NCBI RefSeq assembly: GCF_040412425.1
Contig: NC_089741.1
Coordinates: 43,442,038-43,506,037 of the forward strand
Direction of reading: 5' to 3'
DNA length: 64,000 nt
Origin: Macrobrachium rosenbergii
Taxonomy: Eukaryota > Arthropoda > Malacostraca > Decapoda > Palaemonidae
Position 1 is the stretch's first letter. The number at the start of each line of letters is the position of its first letter. This document shows positions 52,379-62,815 of the stretch, one piece after another. Below the pieces are notes generated by a model, which saw only the letters and a list, made by a program, of their open reading frames with translations, had not been told where the DNA came from and searched no databases. The translations under genes were made by a program, and so were the position numbers.

Positions 52379-52745
52379 CACAAGGAAATTTTATAATTTC
52401 CGTCAACCTTTCCTCCAAAGTAAGCCCAGACGTTTTCCAGGAGATGGTCTGACTTTGCCCTTCCAGTATTACTATCAAAACAAGGACTGCGAAAACGGAA
52501 ACTTTCACTTGAGAATATCGAGTAAAATAAAAATTTTCCTCTTTCCACAGGAGTCAAATGAACTAAAGCTTTGACAGATACATAGGAGTGCCTTTGACGC
52601 AATGCAATCTTGATGCAGTTGAATACTGTCTCAGTGCATACGTGGGGGTCCACTTGCAAATGTTGGATCAAAAATTCTCTTTGCCATTGCGGGAGTGCAT
52701 CGTCATTCGCGGAGGTTAGAAAGGAAGTGTAGATTAAGTCATGGC
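52378..52745 (-). pseudogene. Unassigned coding-looking fragment
   Basis: Open from about 52745 through the in-frame Met at 52671 to TGA at 52378. The conceptual product contains LPQWQREFLIQHLQ, a Cys-containing helix-like segment and SVKALVHLTPVERGKFLF, which read like a real folded domain. No family was recognised. It starts at an (AT)n tract and is bordered by a direct duplication, so it may be a remnant of an inserted gene or element. Confidence 0.35.
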
Positions 52746-52748
52746 GTG

Positions 52749-52749
<1 letters not shown>

Positions 52750-52824
<75 letters not shown>
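52750..52824. repeat. (AT)n microsatellite
   Basis: AT run of about 75 bp directly upstream (minus strand) of the coding-looking fragment. Confidence 0.95.
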
Positions 52825-52825
<1 letters not shown>

Positions 52826-52967
52826 GTACATTATATGTATAGTATACATGATTATTCCATACCCCCAATTAAGGTATACTCCAGGGAAAAACAACACAAT
52901 GGTCACACCTTATTTGCTGAATCGTGGATGAATCCCCTATTCTCTAAAACTTCCCATTCAACACAAC

Positions 52968-53074
52968 CATTTCAAAAGAAATTTTATAATCTAAACCACT
53001 TCAGAATTTTAGAGAACGCTTTCAAGAAATACTTTATAAGCTAAACCACTTCAGAATATACAAGAACACTTTCA
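52968..53074. repeat. 110 bp direct duplication, copy B
   Basis: Same orientation and order as copy A with a few substitutions. About 590 bp separate the two copies, including the coding-looking fragment and an (AT)n tract. Confidence 0.85.
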
Positions 53075-53823
53075 CGTACCTATTAAAGTAATCTAACGTC
53101 ATAACCACCTTGAAAAAAATCCTTAATTCAGCTTTTGTTTCAGTCAGTTGTAAAGGCATTACTATATGAACAGTCGACTGAATCATACTCTCATAATTAT
53201 GACTTTCATTCAAGTTTTTTTTATTAAGTTCGATGTTTCGGTTGAACATTATGTATTATGTAATAAAAGTCTACATGAATGATCCTCCAGAAAGGAAAAT
53301 AGGTAAATGAATAAAATAAATAAATAAAAATATAGACAGTTACAGTAGACAAAATTCTAATACTTGGCTCGTGAGACTGCGAGTTCTTGAAAAAATCATT
53401 CTTACATATCTCAAAATGAAATATAAATATGCAGATTTGGAATAAGTAGACTTAAAAATTCATATCACTATGACAAGCAGCGTTAAGAATTTACCGAAAA
53501 TGTGTCTGTTTTCATAAATATAACCAGTTACTCTACACCAACAGCTGTAGTTACAATAAAAGTGATAAGTAAAGTGTTTAGACTACAATATTACTTCCTT
53601 AATTTTAATTTTAGTGATCTTTGTGTGATAGTTAACAACTCTAGAGGAATCTTGCTTTATAAATATAAAAGGAACATTTTAGAAATTCAAACCACTGAGT
53701 AAAAACCACTCGTAGACAAACAAAGGAACTTGGACATTTGCAGAGCATCGTGTATTTCACAAGCCAATATGCCTAAAATTTATACAAAGTCAAGAATGCA
53801 TACATTTACTAATTATCGCTTCC
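53075..53823. other. Spacer, nothing recognised
   Basis: AT-rich sequence without repeats or convincing coding frames, downstream of the peptide-precursor gene. Confidence 0.5.
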
Positions 53824-53829
53824 TTTATT
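53824..53829 (-). terminator. Polyadenylation signal AATAAA of the peptide-precursor gene
   Basis: Minus-strand AATAAA about 123 bp after the stop codon at 53952, a normal distance for a short 3' UTR. Confidence 0.6.
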
Positions 53830-53951
53830 CCCTCTGATTCGGGAATATGCTGAAAACGCCAAAAGAAAAACAATCAAATGATCTTCCTTATTCCCAGCGG
53901 CGTCTGAGCTATGCTCATCCAAAAAGGCAGGGAGGTCTGCCCCACCCCCTC

Positions 53952-54079
53952 TTACTTCCTTCTCCCCATCTCCATCATGGTCATGAGCGTGTTGATAGTG
54001 CTGTCGAGGTTGGCTCTGCAGTGCAGCGCTCGGCAGGGCTTCATCTTCCGAGCCAGTTGGCCGTACATGACCGTGCCAT
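53952..54079 (-). CDS. Peptide precursor exon 3, mature peptide and stop (109-150)
   Basis: Acceptor ATCCTCCCAG. Encodes [12 protein letters not shown], then the C-x4-C peptide and GRRK, stop TAA at 53954-53952. A GTAAGA sequence overlaps the stop, so further splicing is formally possible, but the amidation signal at the very end argues that this is the true terminus. Confidence 0.78.
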
Positions 54080-54273
54080 CTGGGAGGATTAGAAGAATAT
54101 AGGGAAAGAAAGTTAGGTTATGCTCTTGCTGTAATACTTTGCTGTTTTTTATGCTGTTTTTGTAGGTGTTGTATTGAAACAAAGAGGTATTGTACATACA
54201 TACATATATATATGTATATAATATATATATATGCATAAATATATGTATACCTATATTACCTATATTATATACA

Positions 54274-54339
<66 letters not shown>

Positions 54340-56157
54340 CCCAACTGACTATAAACACTACATAGACCACAAATTACCTTCCTGGGTACTGCGCGTGGTA
54401 ATAGTTCTCTGGCTATGGGCATCGGGCACCTGCTGCAAGTGCAGCTGCTGACTAGGGTCTGAAAGCTGACTTTCAGAAGAAGCAGGTAGCGGGTAGGACA
54501 ATGGGGACATTTCTCTCCTCCTCAAGTAGGAAGTGAGGGCCTCCGGCCTCGAGGGCATTCTCAGGTCGTCCTTGCTGTAGGGCATCGCTGGAAGGCGAAT
54601 TTTGTTTAAATGAGACTTCATCTTTTTTGTTTTTACTTAAATGGAACATGTCACTTTTTTTTTATTTAATGAGACATTTCAACTTTTTTTTTCTTTTACT
54701 TAAATGAGACATGTCACTTTTTTTTTTTACTTAATGAGACATTTCAACTTTTTTTTCTTTTACTTAAATGAAACATGTCATTTTTTTTACTTAAATGAAA
54801 CATATCATTATTTTTTTACTTAAATGAGACATTTAACTGTTTTTTTTACTTAAATCATTTAACTTTTTTTCCCTTAAAGGAGACATTTAACTTTTATTTT
54901 ACTTAAATGAGACATGCTACTTTTTTTACTTAAATGAGATATTTCACTTTTTTTACTTAAATGAGCCTTAATTGAGACATTTCATCTTTTCTTTACTTAA
55001 ATGAGATATTTCACATTTTTATTTTTTAATTAAAAGAGACATTTCACCTTTTTTTTTTACTTAAATGAGACATTTCACTTTTCTTGCTAAAATGAGACTT
55101 TCACCTTTTGTTTTTACTTAAATGAGACATATCACCTGTTTTTTTTTACTTTATTGAGACATTTCATCATTTTTGTTACTTAAATGAGACATTTCACTTT
55201 TTATTTTTCTTAAAAGAGACATTTCACTCTTTTTTTTCACTTCAATGAGACATTTCACCTTTTTTTCTCCTTAAATGAGACATTTCACTTTTTTCTACTT
55301 AAATGAGACATTTCACTTTTTTCTACTTAAATGAGACATTTCACCTTTTGTTTTATCTGTATGTGTCAATAATAAGTGAAATAAGTTTACCAAATTTTCA
55401 TTCCACTTATTATTATAAAGATAATGAGTAAATGGATATAAAATTCTGAACTGTAATTAAACAGTTTCTAATGACAAAGATACAGTTAAGCCCATTATCA
55501 GGGTTTAACAAACCCTGACGGGTTTTAATAAGGGCTGACTTACCTTAATTTTTCCACCATGTTTTAAAGGGACTGGAAAACGAAGCAATTCGTTTGAACT
55601 ATATCTTTTTTCCATGAAAAAAATTTATTAACTACACTTCAGAATTTTGAATCCATATGCCTAATATTATTATAATATAATAATCACTCTTTGAAAAATA
55701 CCTAGCAGCCTCTCTTTTTCACGAGAAATTCATTACTTACACTTCAAAATTTTAAATCCATATTTCTAATTATCAATGTAATAAATATTTAAAAAATCCA
55801 TAACAGCATCCCACAGTTTACCAGAGCATCCTATAAAGAGCACTGAAGAATCCTATACCCAACTAAAACAGCATGAAGTACCCTTCCTAACCGGAGTATG
55901 TCATTCTGAGTATCCTACGTAGACCAGCGAAGGATATTGATCGCACGAGACACGACTTCTGACGTGTTCCTGGGACCACTTTTAACATCGGGACCACTTT
56001 TATCATTAATGTGTTGGGAAACCGAAACCTTCGGGTCAACAGAGTATGCCTCGTCATCTTGTAAAGATAATTAACCGCTGCTTTTGGGAGCTCTGCTTCC
56101 AGGAAGCACTTTTATCAGTAAGAGGAGGATGACAGAGCTAGGAGATAAGGCGTTCCC

Positions 56158-56194
<37 letters not shown>

Positions 56195-56243
56195 AGTGGA
56201 ATTTCCTGTTCTCTCTGTTCTGTCAATGTCAGAACTCACACTG

Positions 56244-56303
<60 letters not shown>

Positions 56304-56440
56304 TATAGAATTTCCTAGTCGATTTCTCTGTTGCTGTCAATGTCAGAAACTCAGACAGTGAACTTTGACCTCTCTCTCTCTCTCTCTCTCTCTCTCCTAG
56401 TCATTTCTCTCTGTTCTCTCTCAGAAACTCAGACAGTGAT

Positions 56441-56479
<39 letters not shown>

Positions 56480-56544
56480 AATATAGAATTTCCTAGTCAT
56501 TTCTCTGTTGCTGTCAATGTCAGAAACTCAGACAGTGATCTTTG

Positions 56545-56592
<48 letters not shown>

Positions 56593-56659
56593 AATATAGA
56601 ATTTCCTAGTCATTTCTCTGTTGCTGTCAATGTCAGAAACTCAGACAGTGAACTTTGAC

Positions 56660-56728
<69 letters not shown>

Positions 56729-56928
56729 AAGAACCAAAGGTGAACACCTCCTGGATCCACCTTTCCTAAGGGGAAGAGTTGTATGAGGAACAATCTTAGT
56801 ATTTAAGACGGCACTGCGAAAAGTAAATTTATGTACATGGAGGTACATTTTCTGTGAAACACATATAGTCTACGGATAATGTATTCCACGTTTAAGAACA
56901 ACAAAATCTTTCGATGTGACAGGTACTG

Positions 56929-56967
<39 letters not shown>

Positions 56968-57817
56968 AGCACGCGCGTGTGTGTATATGTGTATACAGTA
57001 TATATACATAATATATATATTATATTATATATATTATATATATTTTATATATGTATATATATACATATATGTATTTTTTTAAAAGCCAGGATGCCCTGGT
57101 CACAGCAATAAACTAAATACAACCTTGTGGCATAAGGAGTATTGCATAACAAATTAACTTGATTTTAGTGTCAATGGCGTTAGCCACTGGTGGTCTGCCG
57201 TAAGTGCAAGAAAAAAAATTTATTGTCACCTTTTCTTAAAGCTACTTGGATACAAAAATATACGAAATAGGTAAAAAGGGAATTGATCTTTCTTTCTATT
57301 CTAGTTTTATTACAGAATCGCCTTTCTGTACCCTTCTTTGTACCCGACTTGTGCCAGAGAATGCTGTATTACCTGGACCTTACAGTACTATTTGTAGAGT
57401 GTCTCCTGCAGGTTTCTGTAGACCTCATCAATCTCTACAGTGAATGGAGTAATTTGTCTATGGAATTATTTGCGTGAAAAGGTGTGGTATAACACATTGG
57501 CCTTTATTTTCGTTTATCCATTTCTCTCCTCTTTTGTCTGTTTTTCTTATTTGTTCATATTTGAACCTTTTTGTTTGTTCCATGTCAATGTGCCCACAGT
57601 TTGTTCATTTCTGAACATTTTCTTTTGCTTGTTCCATATGAATGTGCCCACAGTTTGTTCATTTCTGAACATTTTCTTTTGCTTGTTCCATATGAATGTG
57701 CCCACAGTTTGTTCATTTCTGAACATTTTCTTTTGCTTGTTCCATATGAATGTGCCCACAGTTTGTTCATGTTCTGAACATTTCTCCTTTGCTTGTTCCA
57801 TATGAATGTGAATAGAT

Positions 57818-57861
<44 letters not shown>

Positions 57862-57897
57862 CATAATAATAATAATATAAAGGGGAATCTGAAAGAT

Positions 57898-57953
<56 letters not shown>

Positions 57954-59642
57954 GCAGAAGGAGAATCGAATAGATTCCCGAAAACTCTCTGTAGAGATTC
58001 ATTTTTAAATATATGTACCCATACACAACCGTGGATCTGTTCCTCCAATAATAACAATAATAATAATAATAATAACAATTCAGCTATCCTTCGAATACTT
58101 AGCCCAAAGGCGATCGGTATCACCTTACGTGACGATAATGAGAGTGCCTACCTGATCTTTTTCCGAGGCCTGTTGCCACACCCTAACGTCTTATTTATGG
58201 CCTCGTTTATAGCTTCCTCCAACACCCTCGATAAAGTTAATTATGCTGATCTAATTTTAGACACCGAGTTTGGGGCCTCCCGTGGCTCCTGGGTGAGTTC
58301 TCACAGTAACCAGCATAAAGGATGTCTTACTTATCCCTCGGCACAATAGGGCAAAATTCCCTCCCCACCCCTACCCTTCTCTTCCCGCTCCATTCCTACC
58401 CTTCTCCTCCTCCCTCCCCCCCATCCCCTCTCCTCCACCCCACCCTAAATTAAGAGCCAGAATGGACCCGGAATCCTGAATGGGTCCCTTCAATTAGTTC
58501 CTTCAGAGGAGACAGATCGCTCGGTCACGTCAAGTGCCAGAGGAAACAATAGGACACCGTGGAGCTCTTATAGGATTAAGGTGACCCCCGTCTTTTGGGG
58601 ATATTCTCAAGGGAGCGACGTGAGGCCCTGGGTCTTTTTCGGGAGTGGGGGACGGGTGGCAGGGAGCGCTATTTATACTGGCGTTCTTTCATGTCAAGTT
58701 CTCTTTGAACTCGCCGCTGGCCCCTACGTCTCTTCTCCTTCCTTTTCCTTGTTTTCCTCCTCCTCCTCCTCCTCCTCCTCCTTCTCCTCCTCCTCCTCTT
58801 CTTCTTCTTCTTCTTCTTCTTCTTCTTCTTTTAGTGACAGCATTGGCTGCGAGAAAATAACCTGCTTTGTAAAATTCTCCGTCGTAGAAGACCAAAAAAT
58901 AAAATATGTTTTTGGCGTCAGTTATCCTTCCTTTCCTTTCTTTTCCTCCTCCTCCTCCTCCTCTTCCTTCCCCTCTTCCTTCTCCTCTTCTTCTTCTTCT
59001 TCTTCTCTTTTCTTTTCGTTAGAGGACTGACTACGAGAAAATAACCTGCTTCGTAAAATTCTCAGTCGTAGGTGACCAAATAAAAAATATTTTTAGCTTG
59101 ACTTTCAGTAGCCTTCGCTGTCCTGATCTTCTTCTTTGATGTGGTTATAAGACATTCCAACACGAGGTCGTTCGAGCTGCCTATTTGCTCTGAGGTCACA
59201 CCTCTTTAATTCCAGCAGGTCCTTCATTAGAGGGTCTTCTTAAACCACTCATGTTTTGATAAACTGACGTTGAGAACTTCTCCTAAATTTATTGAGAATT
59301 TTGTATTAAGCAGGACCCCTTCTAGACAGCACTGAGGACCAAGTTTAATTACAAAATATCTTTACTTTCTGTCGAAGGGCATTCTTCCCCTCGAGATCTT
59401 TATTGTTCTAATCCATTTGGCCAAGACACTTTGCTTGACTAAAGTCGGGACGAGATAAAAGTAAGGTTCCCTCTCCCCTTTTCAATGCAAAATAACTTTG
59501 ATGTTTTAAGGCACAGTGCATCAGTGGGAGGGTTTGAATGAGGGACAAGTGAAAGGACTCTACACGATCCATATATAGCTCTCTCTCTCTCTCTTCTCTC
59601 ATTTAAAACCCAGGGCCATCAACATCTAATCTCTCTCTCACA

Positions 59643-59674
<32 letters not shown>

Positions 59675-59775
59675 AAAACTTTAAAACCTTTACGGCTAGG
59701 TCTCTCTCTCTCTCTCTCTCTCATTTAAAACTCAGGCCCATCAACATCCCTAATACTGCCAGGAAAATTGTTCCT

Positions 59776-59816
<41 letters not shown>

Positions 59817-62356
59817 TGAGACTCACGCCCGTCAACATCCATAATACTGCAAAACAAAAAGAAAAATCGTTCCTATTTTGACAGTAGAAGGAACGAATTT
59901 ATTTTATCGAGAAGGTGATTTATAATAAAGACAGGGTGGGAGGAATTATGAGATTCAAGTGGAATATACTGTCAAACAGGTAAAAATGCGCCAAAGTGAC
60001 TTCGGGCAATCGATTTTCCGTACAGCCGCTACAGCATATAATCAAGGCCACCGAAAATAGATCTATTTTTCGGTGATCTCGGTACAATGCTGTATGAGCC
60101 GCGACACATGAAACTTTAACTACGGCCCGGTGGTGGGCTATCCTATATTGTTGCCAGAGGCAAGATTATAGCTAACTTTAACCTTAAATAAAATTTTAAA
60201 AAACTATTGAGGCTAGGGAGCTGCAATTTGGTATGTTTGATGATTGGAGAGTGGATGACCAACATACCAATTTGCAGCCCTCTAACCTCAGTAGTTTTTA
60301 AGATCTGAGGGCGGAAAGAAAAAGTGCGGACGGACAGACAAAGCCGGCACAATAGTTTTCTTTTACAGAAAACTAAAAAGGAGAAAATTTACAAACGCAA
60401 AGTGAAAATCTGATGAGGTAAACGAGGAAATCATTAATTTACTAAATATAGTCACTGATTTGAAGTTCCTCCAGCGGTTAAGTAGGTAGCGTCGTGTACT
60501 CAGGTCCCAGGGGGCGCTTCCCCCCCTCCCCAACCCTACGCATGGATGAGAGATGGGGGGGGGGCATTGCGCCTAAAATTCAGTACCAATTTTTGTATAT
60601 AAAATCTTTTCTGAGGCTTGCAATAGATCTTGGGTCTATAAACTGGTAGTGAGTCACAAAGAAGCCCGAGAGCCAATACGGTGACAGCAAAGTAGTGACT
60701 GACTGAATTTATAGTCAGTAATTCCTGCTGACGCTTGCTGACAGCTCAGATGCTTTGCTGACAGCCCAGGAGTTCGTATAATTTTAATAATGACAGAAAT
60801 AACAATGATGACGAGAATGATGATTTTGATGATGATAATAAAAATGATAATAATCAGTGATGATATTAAATCTCAAGTCTTTTAAATCCTTTAAGTCCTT
60901 TAAATCCTCTTTGTCTTCGAAGGCGATCTAAGCCACTCGAAAATAACTCTCTGGGAAAACGGGATGAATTGCGTGGGATAAACTAAAGACTGAATTATTC
61001 TTGCTGTTAAAGGCCACGAATATAAAATTAGCCATTACTTAGAATTCTCTCGCTTAAGTTAGGGACAAGTTAAAATAAGTTGCTATAAGTTGCTGCGTCC
61101 TTGCCTTTGCGAAATGTCGTTGAGAGACGGAATACTTTCTTTGTAGGGAATTCTTATCTTTGTCTAAAAGTATTGAAGTTATTATTATGATAGTTTTGAC
61201 CTGTTCTTAAATGTTACCTGAAGTTAGGTGAAGTATGAGGACAGGTCGAAGGGAAGAGAACAATTGAAAAGAAAGCAAATCGCAAAAAACTGGTCTGTTT
61301 CAAAAGTCAATAATTCGAGGGTGAAGGCAGAAAGATGGACGGGCTTATTCACGGAGCAAATTAATTAAAAAAGACAGTGAAGGAGTTTGCAGACTGCATA
61401 ATCGAAGACGAGTGTCAAAAGGTCACTGAATGGGAACTTATAAGGGGATTATGAACTATAAATTTTGAGATTTCAATGAAAAAAACTTGTGTTTATATGT
61501 TTTGGGAGTAAATGTGAATGGAGAGGCGGAAGAATTACAAAGAATTCAGATTTCGTAAGACAGATAGGAACTGAAATGTGTTTGGATTATAGAGTTTAGG
61601 CCAAAGGCCAAGCACTGGGACCTATGAGGTTATTCAGCGCTGAAAAGGAAATTGAGAGTAGGTAGGTTTGAAAGGTGTAACAGGATGAAAGCCTCGCAGT
61701 TGCACTATGAAATAATTGTTAGGACAATACAAAACAAGTAAAAACTGCGTCGAAGTTTCTTCAGCGCAATCGAGTTTTCTGTACAGCGTATAATCAAGGC
61801 CACCGAAAATAGATCTATCTTTCGGTGGTCTCGGTATAATTTTGTATGACCCGCGGCCCACGAATCTTTAACCAAGGCCCGGTGGTGGCCTGCCCTATAT
61901 CGTTGCCAGACGCACGCTTATGGCTAACTTTAACCTAAAATAAAATAAAAACTACTGAGACTAGAGGGCTGCGATTTGGTATGTCTGATGATTGGAGGGT
62001 GGATGATCAACACACCAATTTGCAGCCCTCTAGCCTCAGTAGTTTTTAAGATCTGAGGGCAGACGGACAGACAAAGCCAGCACAATAGTTTTCTTTTACA
62101 GAAAACTAAAAAAACCTTTCCTGGCTTATATATTCACCAGCACAACTATTGTGAATAATCCCATGAAAACAGTACCTGTATAACCTTTACGGATTCTCCA
62201 AAGAACACTAATATAAATGACTTACATTATCAATAACTTACCCGAGTACCTCCTGAGGATGAAAGGGGGCACCGCAGAGAACGACTGGGCTGCAGAGACC
62301 TCGAACACGAGCCACAGGAGCAACAGGAACCTACTGACGGAGGAGGATTTCATCAT
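53952..62356 (-). CDS. Secreted peptide-hormone-like precursor, 150 residues, three exons
   Basis: Exons 62242-62356, 54378-54587 and 53952-54079 join with matching phases. The N-terminus is a clear signal peptide: Ser-rich n-region, FLLLLWLVF core and a likely cut after EVSA (about residue 22). The middle is polar, with LRRR at residues 60-63. Near the end, an ArgLys dibasic site (119-120) is followed by 26 residues carrying the only two mature cysteines in a C-R-A-L-H-C loop, then a predicted helix ending TLMTMMEM, then GRRK and the stop. Gly-Arg-Arg-Lys is the standard signal for cleavage and C-terminal amidation. The predicted product is a disulphide-looped, amidated peptide. The layout resembles calcitonin/CGRP-type hormones (small N-terminal loop, helix, amide), but the sequence was not recognised, so no family is assigned. 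Confidence 0.72.
54263..54337. repeat. (AT)n microsatellite, intron 2 of peptide precursor
   Basis: AT run of about 70 bp, 40 bp from the 3' end of exon 2. Confidence 0.95.
54378..54587 (-). CDS. Peptide precursor exon 2, propeptide (residues 39-108)
   Basis: Acceptor CGCCTTCCAG, donor GGAAG/GTAATT, phase 1 on both sides. Encodes a Ser/Pro/Gln-rich spacer including [20 protein letters not shown]. It has no cysteine. Confidence 0.75.
54625..55360. repeat. 27 bp T-rich minisatellite
   Basis: About 26 units of the type ACTTAAATGAGACATTTCAC followed by a T run of variable length, extending from about 35 bp beyond the acceptor of exon 2 into intron 1. Confidence 0.93.
56161..56724. repeat. Compound satellite: about 115 bp unit with (CT)n
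   Basis: Four to five units, each a (CT)n block plus GATATAGAATTTCCTAGTC-, TGTTGCTGTCAATGTCAGAA- and CTCAGACAGTGATCTTTGAC-like sequences. Units differ mainly in CT length; one (56390-56440) has lost its middle. Confidence 0.9.
56930..57080. repeat. (GT)n and AT-rich microsatellites
   Basis: GT run at 56930-56964, then interrupted ATAT tracts. Confidence 0.9.
57550..57810. repeat. 54 bp minisatellite, about 4.5 copies
   Basis: Unit contains TTGTTCATTTCTGAACATTT, TCTTTTGCTTGTTCCATATG and AATGTGCCCACAG. Because 54 is a multiple of three it stays open in several frames on both strands. Confidence 0.93.
57822..57952. repeat. Two (TAA)n microsatellites
   Basis: TAA runs at 57822-57872 and 57900-57952, each preceded by GA(A)AGATTTAATAA-like sequence, so the pair looks like a small duplication. 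Confidence 0.93.
58755..59020. repeat. TCC/TTC low-complexity tracts, duplicated
   Basis: C/T runs at 58755-58832 and 58940-59012, each followed by a similar GAGAAAATAACCTGCTT(T/C)GT sequence, indicating a tandem duplication of about 180 bp. Confidence 0.88.
59580..59815. repeat. (CT)n compound satellite, about 85 bp unit
   Basis: Three to four (CT)n blocks separated by CATTTAAAACTCAGGCCCAT and CAACATC-like sequence. Confidence 0.88.
59985..60378. mobile_element. Double-hairpin dispersed element, copy 1
   Basis: About 390 bp with two strong inverted repeats. Hairpin A (about 60030-60095) centres on CCGAAAATAGATCTATTTTT, and its outer arms are TACAGCAT and ATGCTGTA. Hairpin B has arms at about 60198-60238 and 60262-60302 (ACTATTGAGGCTAGGGAGCT pairs with GCCCTCTAACCTCAGTAG). 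The end reads GTTTTCTTTTACAGAAAACT, itself a short palindrome. No coding capacity. About 90% similar to the copy at 61740 by eye. Confidence 0.75.
60379..61589. other. Unique intronic sequence, nothing recognised
   Basis: Contains a short C-rich/G-rich patch at 60515-60565 and a GAT-rich stretch at 60790-60860, otherwise no repeat or coding signal. Confidence 0.45.
61590..61735 (+). repeat. Dispersed SINE-like repeat, copy 5
   Basis: Starts AGTTTAGGCCAAAGGCCAAG and ends after GCACTATGAAATAATTGTTA, where it abuts hairpin element copy 2. Confidence 0.8.
61740..62116. mobile_element. Double-hairpin dispersed element, copy 2
   Basis: Same order and orientation as copy 1: hairpin A centred on CCGAAAATAGATCTATCTTT, hairpin B with ACTACTGAGACTAGAGGGCT against AGCCCTCTAGCCTCAGTAGT (near perfect), and the same GTTTTCTTTTACAGAAAACT end. 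Lies 125 bp from peptide-precursor exon 1. Confidence 0.75.
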
Positions 62357-62364
62357 CTCTCGCT
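62242..62364 (-). CDS. Peptide precursor exon 1, signal peptide (coding 62242-62356)
   Basis: Excellent acceptor (TTTTCTCTCCTGCAG) at 62365, so a 5' UTR exon probably lies upstream. Two consecutive ATGs (62356 and 62353); the first is used here. Encodes the signal peptide and the start of the propeptide. Donor TCGG/GTAAGT, one base left. Confidence 0.75.
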
Positions 62365-62421
62365 CTGCAGGAGAGAAAAAAAATTCACTCTTAAGAGTGA
62401 CCACAGTTTCTCCCTTCAAAC

Positions 62422-62424
<3 letters not shown>

Positions 62425-62472
<48 letters not shown>

Positions 62473-62639
62473 TCGCTTCCTCACACACACCTTTATCGTT
62501 CTCATTTACTCCAATCATGCCCCAACAAGACCCGGTCTTCACCCTCTCTCCTCTCTCTGTCTGTCTGTCTCTCTCTCTTCTTTCTCTCTGTTTTTCACTC
62601 CCTCACACACCTTTATCTGATTTTCATTTACTCATGTCT

Positions 62640-62696
<57 letters not shown>

Positions 62697-62772
62697 GTTT
62701 TTCACTCCCTCACACACCTTTATCGTTCTTTCATTTACTCCAACCATCCCCCCAACAAACCCCGGTCTTCTC

Positions 62773-62813
<41 letters not shown>

Positions 62814-62815
62814 CA
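62425..62815. repeat. (CT)n compound satellite, about 115 bp unit, three copies
   Basis: Each unit has a (CT)n block followed by GTTTTTCACTCCCTCACACA, CCTTTATC and CATTTACTC. It creates a 204-codon plus-strand open frame that is not a gene. Confidence 0.92.

Larger units (their letters stand above)
54588..62241. other. 7.7 kb intron 1 of peptide-precursor gene
   Basis: Holds a 27 bp minisatellite, compound (CT)n satellites, a 54 bp minisatellite, (TAA)n runs, TTC tracts, two copies of a hairpin element and one SINE-like copy. No other gene was recognised. The (AAAA/TTTT)-poor stretch 58080-58560 is unremarkable apart from a C-rich patch at about 58370-58440. Confidence 0.6.

Noticed and set aside
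53952..54079. Assignment of the peptide precursor to calcitonin, CNMamide or PDF families
   Set aside because: Loop spacing or termini do not match well: CNMamide ends right after the second Cys, PDF has no cysteines, and known arthropod calcitonin-type peptides usually end in Pro-amide.
57547..57864. Repeated 18-residue open frames on both strands
   Set aside because: Consequence of a 54 bp minisatellite whose period is a multiple of three.
58581..59030. 149-codon Ser-rich open frame
   Set aside because: Translation of TTC/TCC low-complexity tracts.
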